From Hyphomicrobiaceae bacterium (lineage in GTDB: Bacteria; Pseudomonadota; Alphaproteobacteria; Rhizobiales; Hyphomicrobiaceae): a stretch of DNA of 5,701 nucleotides. Both the position numbers and the translations under genes were made by a program. Below, in pieces: positions 1-5,701 of the stretch; position 1 is the first letter of the stretch, and each line of letters begins with the position of its first letter. The DNA lies in contig JABSQE010000093.1 in NCBI GenBank assembly GCA_013214245.1, forward strand, positions 1-5,701, given 5' to 3'. The notes under the pieces are model-generated. The model was not told where the DNA came from and searched no databases. It saw nothing but the letters and a program-made list of their open reading frames with translations.

Positions 1-392
1 ACTGGATCTATACTCCGAATTAAGCGCCAGTTCGCTGTCAAATTAGTAGAAATTACTGCATCCCAAGCTTCATGTGCGATATGCGCAAGAGGTGAAAGTG
101 GACCAAGAATGCCGGCATTAGCAACAAAGATATCCAAACGTCCCCAGCGTTCAAAAATAGTCGGGCCAAGAACATCAATTTTCTCACCATCCATCAAGTC
201 AAGCTGAACCAGCGTAGCGGTGCCATTGAGTGTTCTTATTTCGTCATCAAGATCTTTTAATGCGGCAACTCGGCGAGCCACAAGAATAAGGTGTGCACCT
301 TTCTGAGCTAAAGCCTTGGCAGCAGCACGCCCTATACCAGCAGATGCACCGGTGACAAGTGCTAATCTGCCATCAAATTGATTATTTATCAT
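1..392 (-). CDS. SDR-family NAD(P)-dependent oxidoreductase, C-terminus beyond the left edge
   Basis: This is the first 130 codons of a short-chain dehydrogenase/reductase that uses a nicotinamide cofactor; the substrate cannot be told. Seen in the translation: the TGASAGIG cofactor loop at residues 14-21, an Arg pair at 40-41 after the second strand (in this family basic residues here favour NADPH), Asp65 in LVQLDL at the adenine pocket, ANAG at 91-94 and the structural/catalytic Asn117 in ISTNLTANWRL. The catalytic Ser and the YxxxK motif would fall past the window edge. The ATG at 390-392 is chosen because a GAAGG ribosome binding site lies 7 nt upstream and MINNQFDGRLALVTGAS is a normal family N-terminus. 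The stretch from GTATLVQLDL to LTANWRLIRSIDP resembles, from memory, a YciK/FabG-like SDR of Rhodospirillales often found near purF; no purF is visible upstream here. The sampled line 301-360 is about 55% G+C, much richer than the flanking spacer. The SDR assignment is secure; whether the gene is intact is unknown. Confidence 0.9.
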   Translation of the reverse strand, partial: MINNQFDGRLALVTGASAGIGRAAAKALAQKGAHLILVARRVAALKDLDDEIRTLNGTATLVQLDLMDGEKIDVLGPTIFERWGRLDIFVANAGILGPLSPLAHIAHEAWDAVISTNLTANWRLIRSIDP

Positions 393-399
393 ACTATTG

Positions 400-404
400 C
401 CTTC
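400..404 (-). promoter_or_regulatory. Ribosome binding site of the SDR gene
   Basis: On the minus strand GAAGG lies 7 nt before the ATG at 392. It is one of the two clearest Shine-Dalgarno matches in the window and supports the chosen start. An upstream ATG at 404-406 is in another frame and meets TGA after five codons, so it is not the start. Confidence 0.6.
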
Positions 405-422
405 ATACAGTTCGCCCGGGCA

Positions 423-450
423 ATTATTACCGGCTCAAATTAGCGTTCAA
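423..450 (-). promoter_or_regulatory. Candidate sigma-70-type promoter of the SDR gene
   Basis: Reading the minus strand, TTGAAC (445-450, four of six matches to TTGACA) is followed after 16 nt by AATAAT (423-428, five of six matches to TATAAT). Transcription would begin near 416 and leave a short leader of about 24 nt that includes the GAAGG ribosome binding site. Position and spacing are sensible, but the surrounding DNA is AT-rich, so matches of this quality also arise by chance. Confidence 0.3.
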
Positions 451-2289
451 ATATGGTATCTAAAGTAACTATTGGTAATGTCTTAGCAATTACTGAACAC
501 GCTTCGAGTTATAACAATAATTGAGATGATCATATTTTGGAAATCGTTATACATTCTTTAGTAACAAATAGAGACGTAATTTACTATGGATGAGTAAGAC
601 GTTCGACCTATTTATCTGATAGGGGATCTTTGAATATTCTGTATCACTAAACTTCATTTTCGAATGATAGTAAATTATTCTAAGTTATCAGTATTACTGT
701 TAGATTTTAATAGCCTTGTTGCACAAAATCCTACGGACTGCATTGACACCAATTTCTTATTTAAAAAGTAAGATTAGACAACTCGAGTTTCTAACACAAA
801 AGGCGAGCTTTTGTACGAGCATCAGATCCATATCTTTTATGTGATATTTAAACACACAGTATCTGGACTAGTAAGCATGCATAGCTAACAATTTAAAGTA
901 ATTACTTACTAGCATAACTTTCCGATAGCCAGTTAGTCCGCTCATGATATGGTAAGGCTATTAAGTATTAGGTAATATAGCATGTATAAGCACAGGATTT
1001 GAACAGATGTACATTATGTACCTTATCAACATTCAATGAATTTAAACCTCGCAGGCTAACAATTCTGACCAAGCTAGTATTGTATAGACATGCGCACTTA
1101 GTGGAATGGTTACGAATTAGATACAGTTCCGTAATTAGCTATGACACTATGTTAACACTGTAATATCGCAGAACTAATTAATGTGGCACAATTACCACTA
1201 GCCACACACGGAAGGTAGAAAATTAATCTTGGTCGAAAATAAATATGTCCTTAATCATTAATTAGCTTAATAAGATACTCGCAACTATGTTGTATGTTAT
1301 CTAAATTATCTGAAACATTAGTAATATAAGGTCTAATGTTCAGTAAATCCTATGTTATAAGTAATATGCACGTTTCTTATTGTCTGCAATTATCAGGATC
1401 TTTAAGCCTAAAAAAATCAATATCTAGAACCCCAGCGACTTCAAATAGTACGTTACTTACCCCGGACTTTAAAGTAGTTAAAAATTTGAACGTACATGCA
1501 AGTGTATTAATATACGCATTCTGCTATATGCGTGGTTTGGTGCTCTCCTTGATGTGTGCTGGTAAAATCAGCTCTAATTTTATTATCAAGGTTTACTGAA
1601 CTCACAATAATTGCAGTTACTTTTTTTATCAGACATATAGGAAGCCCTAGGTTCACCAGAAGAACATAAAAAAAGTTTTTGAACGAGTTTTTCGAATGAG
1701 CACAAAACCCAGGGCACCTACTCCTAATCTTTCTGTGCTTATTATGACAGTGATCAATCTCTTACCACCAAATTTTGGGGAATACAGCTTATTTGATAAA
1801 TACAGTTTTTAAAAACAAAGTTGCATCTAATACACAAGAAGTTATACTCAGACTTAGTTTAAGGAAGCACCGCAAATACATTATTAACTAGAATTTACAA
1901 GCTACTAATTAGAGCTGCAAACAGGTAATTGCCTATTACATTCCAGCACCGAACGAACAAACGCTAACGATACTTTATAGATCACATCAAAAAATCTAGA
2001 TCACAAAAAGTTGATTGCACAAGCCATACCAAGACCATTATTGCTTATATGTTTCCCACTTCAATCTACTATACAATTGCTCATTATATTCATCACGCTC
2101 ATAAAACTTAAGATACTACGACCAAGAAAAAACGAGATGCAGAAATGTGTCAGTCTCGAAACATTAACCTAGAGAGAAAAATTACATATATGAAATGCCT
2201 CAAAGCTGGAAGCCTATATTGCAGGTATATGCAAAAAACTATTCTTTTTATGATAAATCAACTTTGGTAAACATAACTTTATGAAAAAG

Positions 2290-3255
2290 CTATTTATAGA
2301 AGTCTAAATACCAATGCACGAATTCTCGCAAACCTAAGTTGACAGGAGTGGAAGGTGAGAAATTAATGCGTTCTCTAAGAGAATTTGTATCTGCCCATGT
2401 TGCAACCATATCTCCAGTCTGCATGGAAAACAGTTCTTTTTTTGCAGTTTTCCCTAGCTCTTCTTCTAAAATTTCAATCATGTTTACAAGTGTTACTGGA
2501 GCACTATTACCAACATTATAAATGTAATAAGGAACCATGGCATTAGCAGGAGGAAGATCAATTATGCGCAAGATAACTTCAACAATATCATCAATATAAG
2601 TTAAGTCACGCACATGGTTGCCATAATTAAAAACTCGAATCACTTTTTCAGCTAAAATAGATCTCACAAATTTAAAATAAGCCATATCTGGTCGCCCCCA
2701 AGGCCCATAAACAGTAAAAAATCTGAGACCTGTTACTGGCAACCCATATTGATAGGCATAAGAGTGTGCCATTAATTCATTTGACTTCTTACTTACACCA
2801 TAAAAGCTAACCGGATGTTCAGTATCATCTGTTTCACTAAAAGGCACCTGAGTATTACCACCATATACGGAGCTACTAGATGCGAAAATAAGATGCTTCA
2901 CTTTGTTGTGGCGACAAGCTTCAAGAATATTTAAAAAACCAACAATATTTGACTCAACGTACGCATAAGGGTTAGTAAGGCTAAAGCGTACTCCTGCTTG
3001 AGCCGCTAAATTGATTACAATATCAGGATGATAAGTTTTGAACACTTGGTTCACGGAATCCTTATTGTGCAGTTCTGATCGTACAAATTTAAATTTCGAA
3101 TATGTTCGTAATACATCCAAGCGTGCCTCTTTTAACTCTATATCGTAGTAATCATTTACATTGTCAAAACCAATGACAGACATAGTTTTCTCAAGCAGAT
3201 GTCGAGCTACGTGAAATCCAATAAAACCAGCAGCTCCTGTTACTAGGACCGACAT
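2290..3255 (-). CDS. NAD-dependent nucleotide-sugar epimerase, UDP-glucuronate 4-epimerase type
   Basis: A cytoplasmic extended-SDR enzyme, probably interconverting UDP-glucuronate and UDP-galacturonate for capsule, LPS or other surface glycans. Seen in the 321 residues: the NAD loop GAAGFIG at 7-13, FDNVNDYYD at 30-38 (Asp31 at the adenine ribose position), NLAAQAGVR at 82-90, FASSSSVYG at 124-132 with the catalytic Ser, YGVSK at 152-156 (Tyr152 and Lys156), RFFTVYGPWGRPDMA at 178-192, RDLTYIDDIV at 216-225 and TGDMVATWADT at 280-290. The NDYYD and GD-x-x-ATWAD strings are typical of UDP-glucuronate epimerases as opposed to GalE. Length is close to the usual 330-340 residues and no catalytic residue is missing. 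The ATG gives a standard MSVLVTGAAGFIG start, though the ribosome binding site is weak (GGAT, about 7 nt upstream). The gene stands alone: no glycosyltransferase or dehydrogenase is adjacent, and argB lies 307 bp upstream in the same direction. The exact sugar substrate is inferred from family resemblance. Confidence 0.92.
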   Translation of the reverse strand: MSVLVTGAAGFIGFHVARHLLEKTMSVIGFDNVNDYYDIELKEARLDVLRTYSKFKFVRSELHNKDSVNQVFKTYHPDIVINLAAQAGVRFSLTNPYAYVESNIVGFLNILEACRHNKVKHLIFASSSSVYGGNTQVPFSETDDTEHPVSFYGVSKKSNELMAHSYAYQYGLPVTGLRFFTVYGPWGRPDMAYFKFVRSILAEKVIRVFNYGNHVRDLTYIDDIVEVILRIIDLPPANAMVPYYIYNVGNSAPVTLVNMIEILEEELGKTAKKELFSMQTGDMVATWADTNSLRERINFSPSTPVNLGLREFVHWYLDFYK

Positions 3256-3263
3256 ATTTATAT

Positions 3264-3299
3264 CCAGAATAAATATAACTTGTAAAATGAACTTTACAA
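3264..3299 (-). promoter_or_regulatory. Candidate promoter region of the epimerase gene, overlapping a 7-bp inverted repeat
   Basis: Reading the minus strand, TTGTAA is followed after 16 nt by TATATT (five of six matches to TATAAT), about 20 nt before the ATG. The candidate -35 box and its spacer coincide with the perfect inverted repeat TTGTAAA-N6-TTTACAA at 3280-3299, so a protein bound there could block the promoter. The promoter match is modest and the sequence is AT-rich; no transcript evidence is available. Confidence 0.25.
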
Positions 3300-3486
3300 T
3301 TTACATTGTTGATATACGCTCATTAATAAAGTAGTTCTCAATTTTTCAGCAATTTTTACTACATCTAAAACTAGAGCTTCGAAGTAACAACTTGATACAT
3401 TTAACAAATTTCTGTCGTTTGTAATTTTGCATAATTCTTTTCCAAAAACAAAAATGCAATAGACAATGAGTCACGATAAAACTATA

Positions 3487-3510
3487 ACTGATAATTATCT
3501 AAGTATCAGT
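3487..3510 (-). terminator. Weak hairpin downstream of argB, possible terminator
   Basis: ACTGATA and its exact complement TATCAGT flank a 10-nt loop, about 53 nt past the argB stop codon. On the minus strand the stem is followed by TATAGTTTTATC, a short and imperfect T-run. The stem is only 7 bp with two G-C pairs and the loop is long, so termination would be inefficient. It is listed because it is the only stem-plus-T-run arrangement seen behind argB; chance formation is quite possible. Confidence 0.25.
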
Positions 3511-3562
3511 ATTCATCACTAAAATATATTGTAAAATAAAAATTTCCTTTACTATGCTATTA

Positions 3563-4495
3563 TTACTTGTGGCGTAACAATGTACCTACACCATGATCGG
3601 TAAAAAGTTCAAGAAGAACACAATGGGATACCCTCCCATCAATAATAACTACGGCTTCGACACCACCTTCAAGAACTTCTAAACATCCTTCAACTTTCGG
3701 CAACATACCACCAGATATTATACCATTACTAATTAACTTTTTGATTCGGTTGATATTCAATTCCGGTATCAATTTTTTACTCTTGTCAAGAACTCCAGGT
3801 ACATCTGTGAGCAATAGAAGACGCTTGGCACCAATTGCAACAGCTAATGCCGAAGCAAATGTATCAGCATTTATGTTCAGTGTTTTTCCAGTTTTTGTTA
3901 CGCCTATAGGAGCAATTACAGGAATAAGATCCGACTGAGAAAGTACTTTAACAATATGAGGATTAACCTCCACCGGCTCGCCAACGTAACCTATATCGAC
4001 ATCTCTCATTAAATTCAATTCGCGGTCAGATATCCGAGTAATACGCTTTGCAATCATTAACTTAGCGTCCTTACCACAAATGCCAACAGCATTTCCACCC
4101 TGAGTGTTAATAGCGGCAACGATATCTTTATTAATCTTACCTGCAAGCACCATTTCTGCGACCTCAATGGTTGACTTATCAGTCACACGAAGACCGTTAA
4201 CAAACTCAGACTTTATCTTAAGCTTATCAAGCATTTCAGCAATTTGTGGTCCACCACCATGAACAACGACCGGATTAACCCCGGATTGTTTGAGATAGAC
4301 TATATCCTGGGCAAAAGCTGCAGAAAGAGATTCATCTCCCATGGCACTACCGCCAAACTTTATAACTATGGTTTGTCCATCGTAAGCAAGCATATGGGGC
4401 AACGCCTCAGCTAAAACTCTTACTTTACCGTGAGAGCATGCGTATGACGCCGAAATTTGTGCTGAATCAAAAGTATTTAGTTTTATTTGCACCAT
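3563..4495 (-). CDS. argB: N-acetylglutamate kinase (ArgB)
   Basis: ArgB phosphorylates N-acetyl-L-glutamate with ATP, the second step of arginine and ornithine synthesis, in the cytoplasm. The 310-residue product carries the whole amino-acid-kinase set: VIKFGGSAM at 44-52 (Lys46), VVHGGGPQI at 77-85, GLRVTD at 101-106 (Arg103, substrate binding), LNINADTFA at 206-214 (Asn207 and Asp211), LLLTDVPGVLD at 227-237 and SGGMLPKVE at 261-269 (Lys267). By the E. coli scheme Lys46, Arg103, Asn207, Asp211 and Lys267 are the active-site counterparts. It also has an N-terminal helix region (about 22-38, VRVLAEALPHM) and the C-terminal LLELFTDHGVGTLL, features of the hexameric, arginine-inhibited ArgB group, so feedback inhibition by arginine is likely. 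The ATG at 4493-4495 has a weak GGAT ribosome binding site about 7 nt upstream; residues 1-20 look like a slightly long, unconserved leader. No broken or missing motif is seen. It is not joined to other arg genes here. Confidence 0.97.
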   Translation of the reverse strand: MVQIKLNTFDSAQISASYACSHGKVRVLAEALPHMLAYDGQTIVIKFGGSAMGDESLSAAFAQDIVYLKQSGVNPVVVHGGGPQIAEMLDKLKIKSEFVNGLRVTDKSTIEVAEMVLAGKINKDIVAAINTQGGNAVGICGKDAKLMIAKRITRISDRELNLMRDVDIGYVGEPVEVNPHIVKVLSQSDLIPVIAPIGVTKTGKTLNINADTFASALAVAIGAKRLLLLTDVPGVLDKSKKLIPELNINRIKKLISNGIISGGMLPKVEGCLEVLEGGVEAVVIIDGRVSHCVLLELFTDHGVGTLLRHK

Positions 4496-4542
4496 GTTAA
4501 CATCCGTATTAATTTCTTACTATTTTCTCGTTACACAAGAGA

Positions 4543-4571
4543 ATCATAGATATATTAAGTAGTATTGTAGA
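4543..4571 (-). promoter_or_regulatory. Candidate promoter of argB
   Basis: Reading the minus strand, TCTACA (4566-4571, four of six) and TATGAT (4543-4548, five of six) are 17 nt apart, giving a leader of about 40 nt. The start codon sits inside the perfect 10-bp palindrome ATGTTAACAT (4494-4503), which may be coincidence. Confidence is low because the region is AT-rich and alphaproteobacterial -35 and -10 boxes vary. Confidence 0.2.
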
Positions 4572-4614
4572 TCCAAAACTTAATCTATTGAGACGTCGTA
4601 CTTGTTTATAGATA

Positions 4615-4629
4615 ACAATATGATATTGT
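4615..4629. repeat. 15-bp palindrome ACAATATGATATTGT, possible operator
   Basis: ACAATAT and its exact complement ATATTGT flank a single G, the size and form of a dimeric regulator site. It lies between the divergent starts of argB and the Clp_N gene and overlaps a weak plus-strand -10 candidate. The ACAAT/ATTGT half-sites also form a dyad upstream of the epimerase (3296-3309). The AT-rich background makes chance palindromes common, and no regulator family is suggested by the sequence. Confidence 0.3.
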
Positions 4630-4723
4630 AACAAATAAATTTTTGGCGCTAAGTAAATCATAACACACAGATATCACTTGAACTTAGCACCAAATGCGTT
4701 CAGCTTATTTTTTGTTCTGGGCA

Positions 4724-4755
4724 CACTTTATTCACCCATTACGCTGTGTAAAGTG
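4724..4755 (+). promoter_or_regulatory. Possible stem-loop in the leader of the Clp_N gene
   Basis: CACTTTA (4724-4730) pairs perfectly with TAAAGTG (4749-4755). Inside the 18-nt loop, CAC (4733-4735) can also pair with GTG (4746-4748) across a two-base bulge. The structure would end 8 nt before the GGAG ribosome binding site, leaving that site open, so any effect on translation would be indirect. No known riboswitch or thermometer family is recognised. Confidence 0.25.
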
Positions 4756-4763
4756 ATCGGATT

Positions 4764-4767
4764 GGAG
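4764..4767 (+). promoter_or_regulatory. Ribosome binding site of the Clp_N gene
   Basis: GGAG lies 5 nt before the ATG at 4773-4775. An in-frame TGA directly abuts this ATG (4770-4772), so translation in this frame cannot start further upstream. Together these fix the start well. Confidence 0.65.
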
Positions 4768-4772
4768 CTTGA

Positions 4773-5701
4773 ATGTCGCAACCTGTGCATGACAGTGAGA
4801 ATCGTGCGGTGCTGTCGGCTAATCTACGGGCAACATTGCAACGCGCTAGTGAATATGCTGAAAAACAGAACCATCGTCTTGTTACAACTGAGCATATCTT
4901 ACTAGCTCTCAACGAAGATCCTGAGGCAAAAGCCATATTTGAGGCATGCTCAGTTGATAGAAATAAACTTGATAAAGACGTATCAGCTCACCTGAAAGCT
5001 CTGCGTAGTGTGCACCTTAGTCATGAAAACACCACAATCACGCTTGACCCAGAAGCTACGCGCATCGTCAACTCTGCCGTGATGGCTGCTGAAAAAAGCC
5101 GACGTAATAAGGTTAATGGTGCTATAGTGCTTGCCGCGATCATAGGCGAAGGCAAAACGTTGGCGGCGAAATTTTTAAGCTCTCAGGGCTTGACATTTCA
5201 AGCTGCCATCAGTGCATTACAAACAACACATCCCTATTCTTCTCCAACTTCCTCACGCACCAATTCTAAGATTGGCCTGAACGATCAGGAAGTATCGCAC
5301 GTTAATAACAACGTGCATTCAACAGGCAAGTATTTCGCAGTTGATACTAAACGAATGAACAGTGCTCCTGAGAAGACAACATCTAAAATAACCAAAGAAG
5401 AATGCTCTCTTACACAACCCGGTCACCACTCCACATTGCAATCTCAAACCTTTAACAAAAAATCTTCAAAAGCACTTCATTCTCTTTCAGGTGTATCTCT
5501 GTCCAACACCTCTGTTGTCGCACAATATCCGATGGAGAAATCTTCCGCAATTGTCCCCAGTAACTCATCAAAACCAGACACAAATACTAATTCTTTACGA
5601 CAACAACGTGTAGAAACAACATCTGCGGATATATCAACTTCATTATACCGACACTCAGATATACCATCACTGCCTAATTTATGTAATAAAACAAACAAAC
5701 G
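4773..5701 (+). CDS. Clp N-terminal repeat protein with long Ser/Thr/Asn-rich region, C-terminus beyond the right edge
   Basis: The frame is open for 309 codons and runs off the window. Residues about 15-75 (SANLRATLQRASEYAEKQ, then LVTTEHILLALNEDPEAKAI) form a first Clp_N repeat, and about 90-150 (LDPEATRIVNSAVMAAEKS, then VNGAIVLAAIIGE and AAKFLSSQGLT) a second, the paired helical module that in ClpA, ClpB and ClpC binds substrates or adaptors. In those proteins an AAA+ domain follows within a few tens of residues. Here residues 155-309 are low-complexity sequence with about 30 Ser, 17 Thr and 14 Asn, no Walker A motif, no membrane segment and no repeat register. It is therefore not a normal ClpA or ClpB unless an ATPase domain begins unusually late. 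Other readings are a stand-alone Clp_N protein or one with a different C-terminal domain. The Clp_N part is G+C-rich (line 5041-5100 about 57%) and the linker AT-rich (line 5581-5640 about 33%), fitting selection on the first and drift in the second. The domain call is firm; the function is unknown. Confidence 0.85.
   Translation, partial: MSQPVHDSENRAVLSANLRATLQRASEYAEKQNHRLVTTEHILLALNEDPEAKAIFEACSVDRNKLDKDVSAHLKALRSVHLSHENTTITLDPEATRIVNSAVMAAEKSRRNKVNGAIVLAAIIGEGKTLAAKFLSSQGLTFQAAISALQTTHPYSSPTSSRTNSKIGLNDQEVSHVNNNVHSTGKYFAVDTKRMNSAPEKTTSKITKEECSLTQPGHHSTLQSQTFNKKSSKALHSLSGVSLSNTSVVAQYPMEKSSAIVPSNSSKPDTNTNSLRQQRVETTSADISTSLYRHSDIPSLPNLCNKTNK

Larger units (their letters stand above)
393..2289. 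other. 1.9-kb stretch without a supportable gene
   Basis: This region lies between the start of the SDR gene and the end of the epimerase gene. It is strongly AT-rich (line 541-600 is about 28% G+C by count) and stop codons are dense in all frames. The only long open frame, 1336-1599 plus strand, has no recognisable motif and is of a length chance can produce here. I found no tRNA T-loop, no RNase P, tmRNA or SRP RNA signature, no CRISPR repeats and no convincing transposase fragment. A short string at 712-730 resembles an insertion-sequence end but has no partner. The likeliest reading is the heavily decayed remains of former genes; the original content cannot be recovered by eye. Confidence 0.7.
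3256..3562. other. Spacer between argB and the epimerase gene
   Basis: This is 307 bp of AT-rich sequence between two genes that run in the same direction. It holds a candidate promoter and two neighbouring small dyads just upstream of the epimerase (3280-3309), and a weak hairpin about 50 nt beyond the argB stop codon (3487-3510). I see no open frame, tRNA or repeat unit. The distance and the candidate signals argue that argB and the epimerase are separate transcription units. Confidence 0.6.
4496..4772. other. Divergent intergenic region between argB and the Clp_N gene
   Basis: This 277-bp region separates two genes that are transcribed away from each other, so it should hold promoters for both. 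Visible elements are the argB promoter candidate, a 15-bp near-perfect palindrome centred at 4622, a weak plus-strand candidate promoter (TTGTTT at 4602-4607, 16 nt, TATTGT at 4624-4629) that overlaps that palindrome, and a possible stem-loop in the leader of the right-hand gene at 4724-4755. I find no small gene or RNA gene here. Confidence 0.6.

Noticed and set aside
393..900. Possible remains of purF, expected upstream of this SDR gene in related alphaproteobacteria
   Set aside because: No PurF motif could be read in either strand; the expectation comes from memory of gene order only.
1336..1599. An 87-codon plus-strand open frame with AAGG four bases before its ATG, inside the gene-free tract
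   Set aside because: The product has no recognisable motif or domain. By a rough estimate from stop-codon frequency at this base composition, a frame of this length in 1.9 kb of six-frame sequence is not surprising. It could be reconsidered if conserved in a relative.
2041..2115. A 25-codon minus-strand frame reading KFYERDEYNEQLYSRLKW near its start, which looks protein-like
   Set aside because: It is bounded by stops on both sides, has no start codon at a sensible place and no recognisable homologue. It may be a pseudogene scrap but is too short to support.
4525..4543. TTCTC-N9-GAGAA inverted repeat in the argB leader
   Set aside because: The stem is only 5 bp with a 9-nt loop and no T-run; such short dyads are expected by chance.
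4684..4690. TTAGCAC, the left half of the CIRCE/HrcA operator
   Set aside because: The right half GAGTGCTAA is absent at the required 9-nt spacing, so only a 7-base chance match remains.
4677..4714. CTTG followed by CTTATTTTTTG, resembling alphaproteobacterial heat-shock sigma-32 promoter parts, attractive ahead of a Clp-family gene
   Set aside because: The gap between the two parts is 23 nt, while 17-18 nt is expected, and a CTTAT followed by a T-run is common in AT-rich DNA.
4678..4936. Open frames on both strands at 4678-4905 (plus) and 4739-4936 (minus) near the start of the Clp_N gene
   Set aside because: Both overlap the Clp_N reading frame, which has clear domain content and a ribosome binding site; these are shadows.

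Overview
The window looks like a piece of an alphaproteobacterial genome under reductive, AT-biased decay. The ArgB protein and the truncated SDR enzyme both resemble Rhodospirillales homologues as I remember them. Only about 56% of the bases lie in convincing genes (my sum of the four gene lengths), and the rest is AT-rich sequence without recognisable content. Low coding density combined with intact biosynthetic genes is what one expects of a symbiont in an early or intermediate stage of genome erosion. The tunicate symbiont Candidatus Endolissoclinum faulkneri is the comparison that comes to mind. That placement is inference from memory, not a search result.

Layout: (1) 1-392, minus strand: the N-terminal 130 codons of a short-chain dehydrogenase/reductase, cut by the left edge, with a good ribosome binding site and a candidate promoter. 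(2) 393-2289: about 1.9 kb with no supportable gene. (3) 2290-3255, minus: an intact nucleotide-sugar epimerase of the UDP-glucuronate 4-epimerase type. (4) 3256-3562: a spacer holding two adjacent small dyads upstream of the epimerase and a weak hairpin downstream of argB. (5) 3563-4495, minus: intact argB (N-acetylglutamate kinase). (6) 4496-4772: a divergent intergenic region with a 15-bp near-perfect palindrome and a possible leader stem-loop. (7) 4773-5701, plus: a protein with a double Clp N-terminal repeat followed by at least 155 residues of Ser/Thr/Asn-rich sequence, cut by the right edge.

The genes do not form one pathway. ArgB serves arginine synthesis, the epimerase supplies a precursor for surface polysaccharide, the SDR enzyme is of unknown substrate, and the Clp_N protein has a substrate- or adaptor-binding module without any ATPase seen so far. 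Each gene appears to be transcribed on its own; none is close enough to its neighbour to suggest an operon. I see no tRNA, rRNA, CRISPR array, complete insertion sequence or phage gene. I do not see clear evidence of a new multi-gene system; the Clp_N protein is the least ordinary item.
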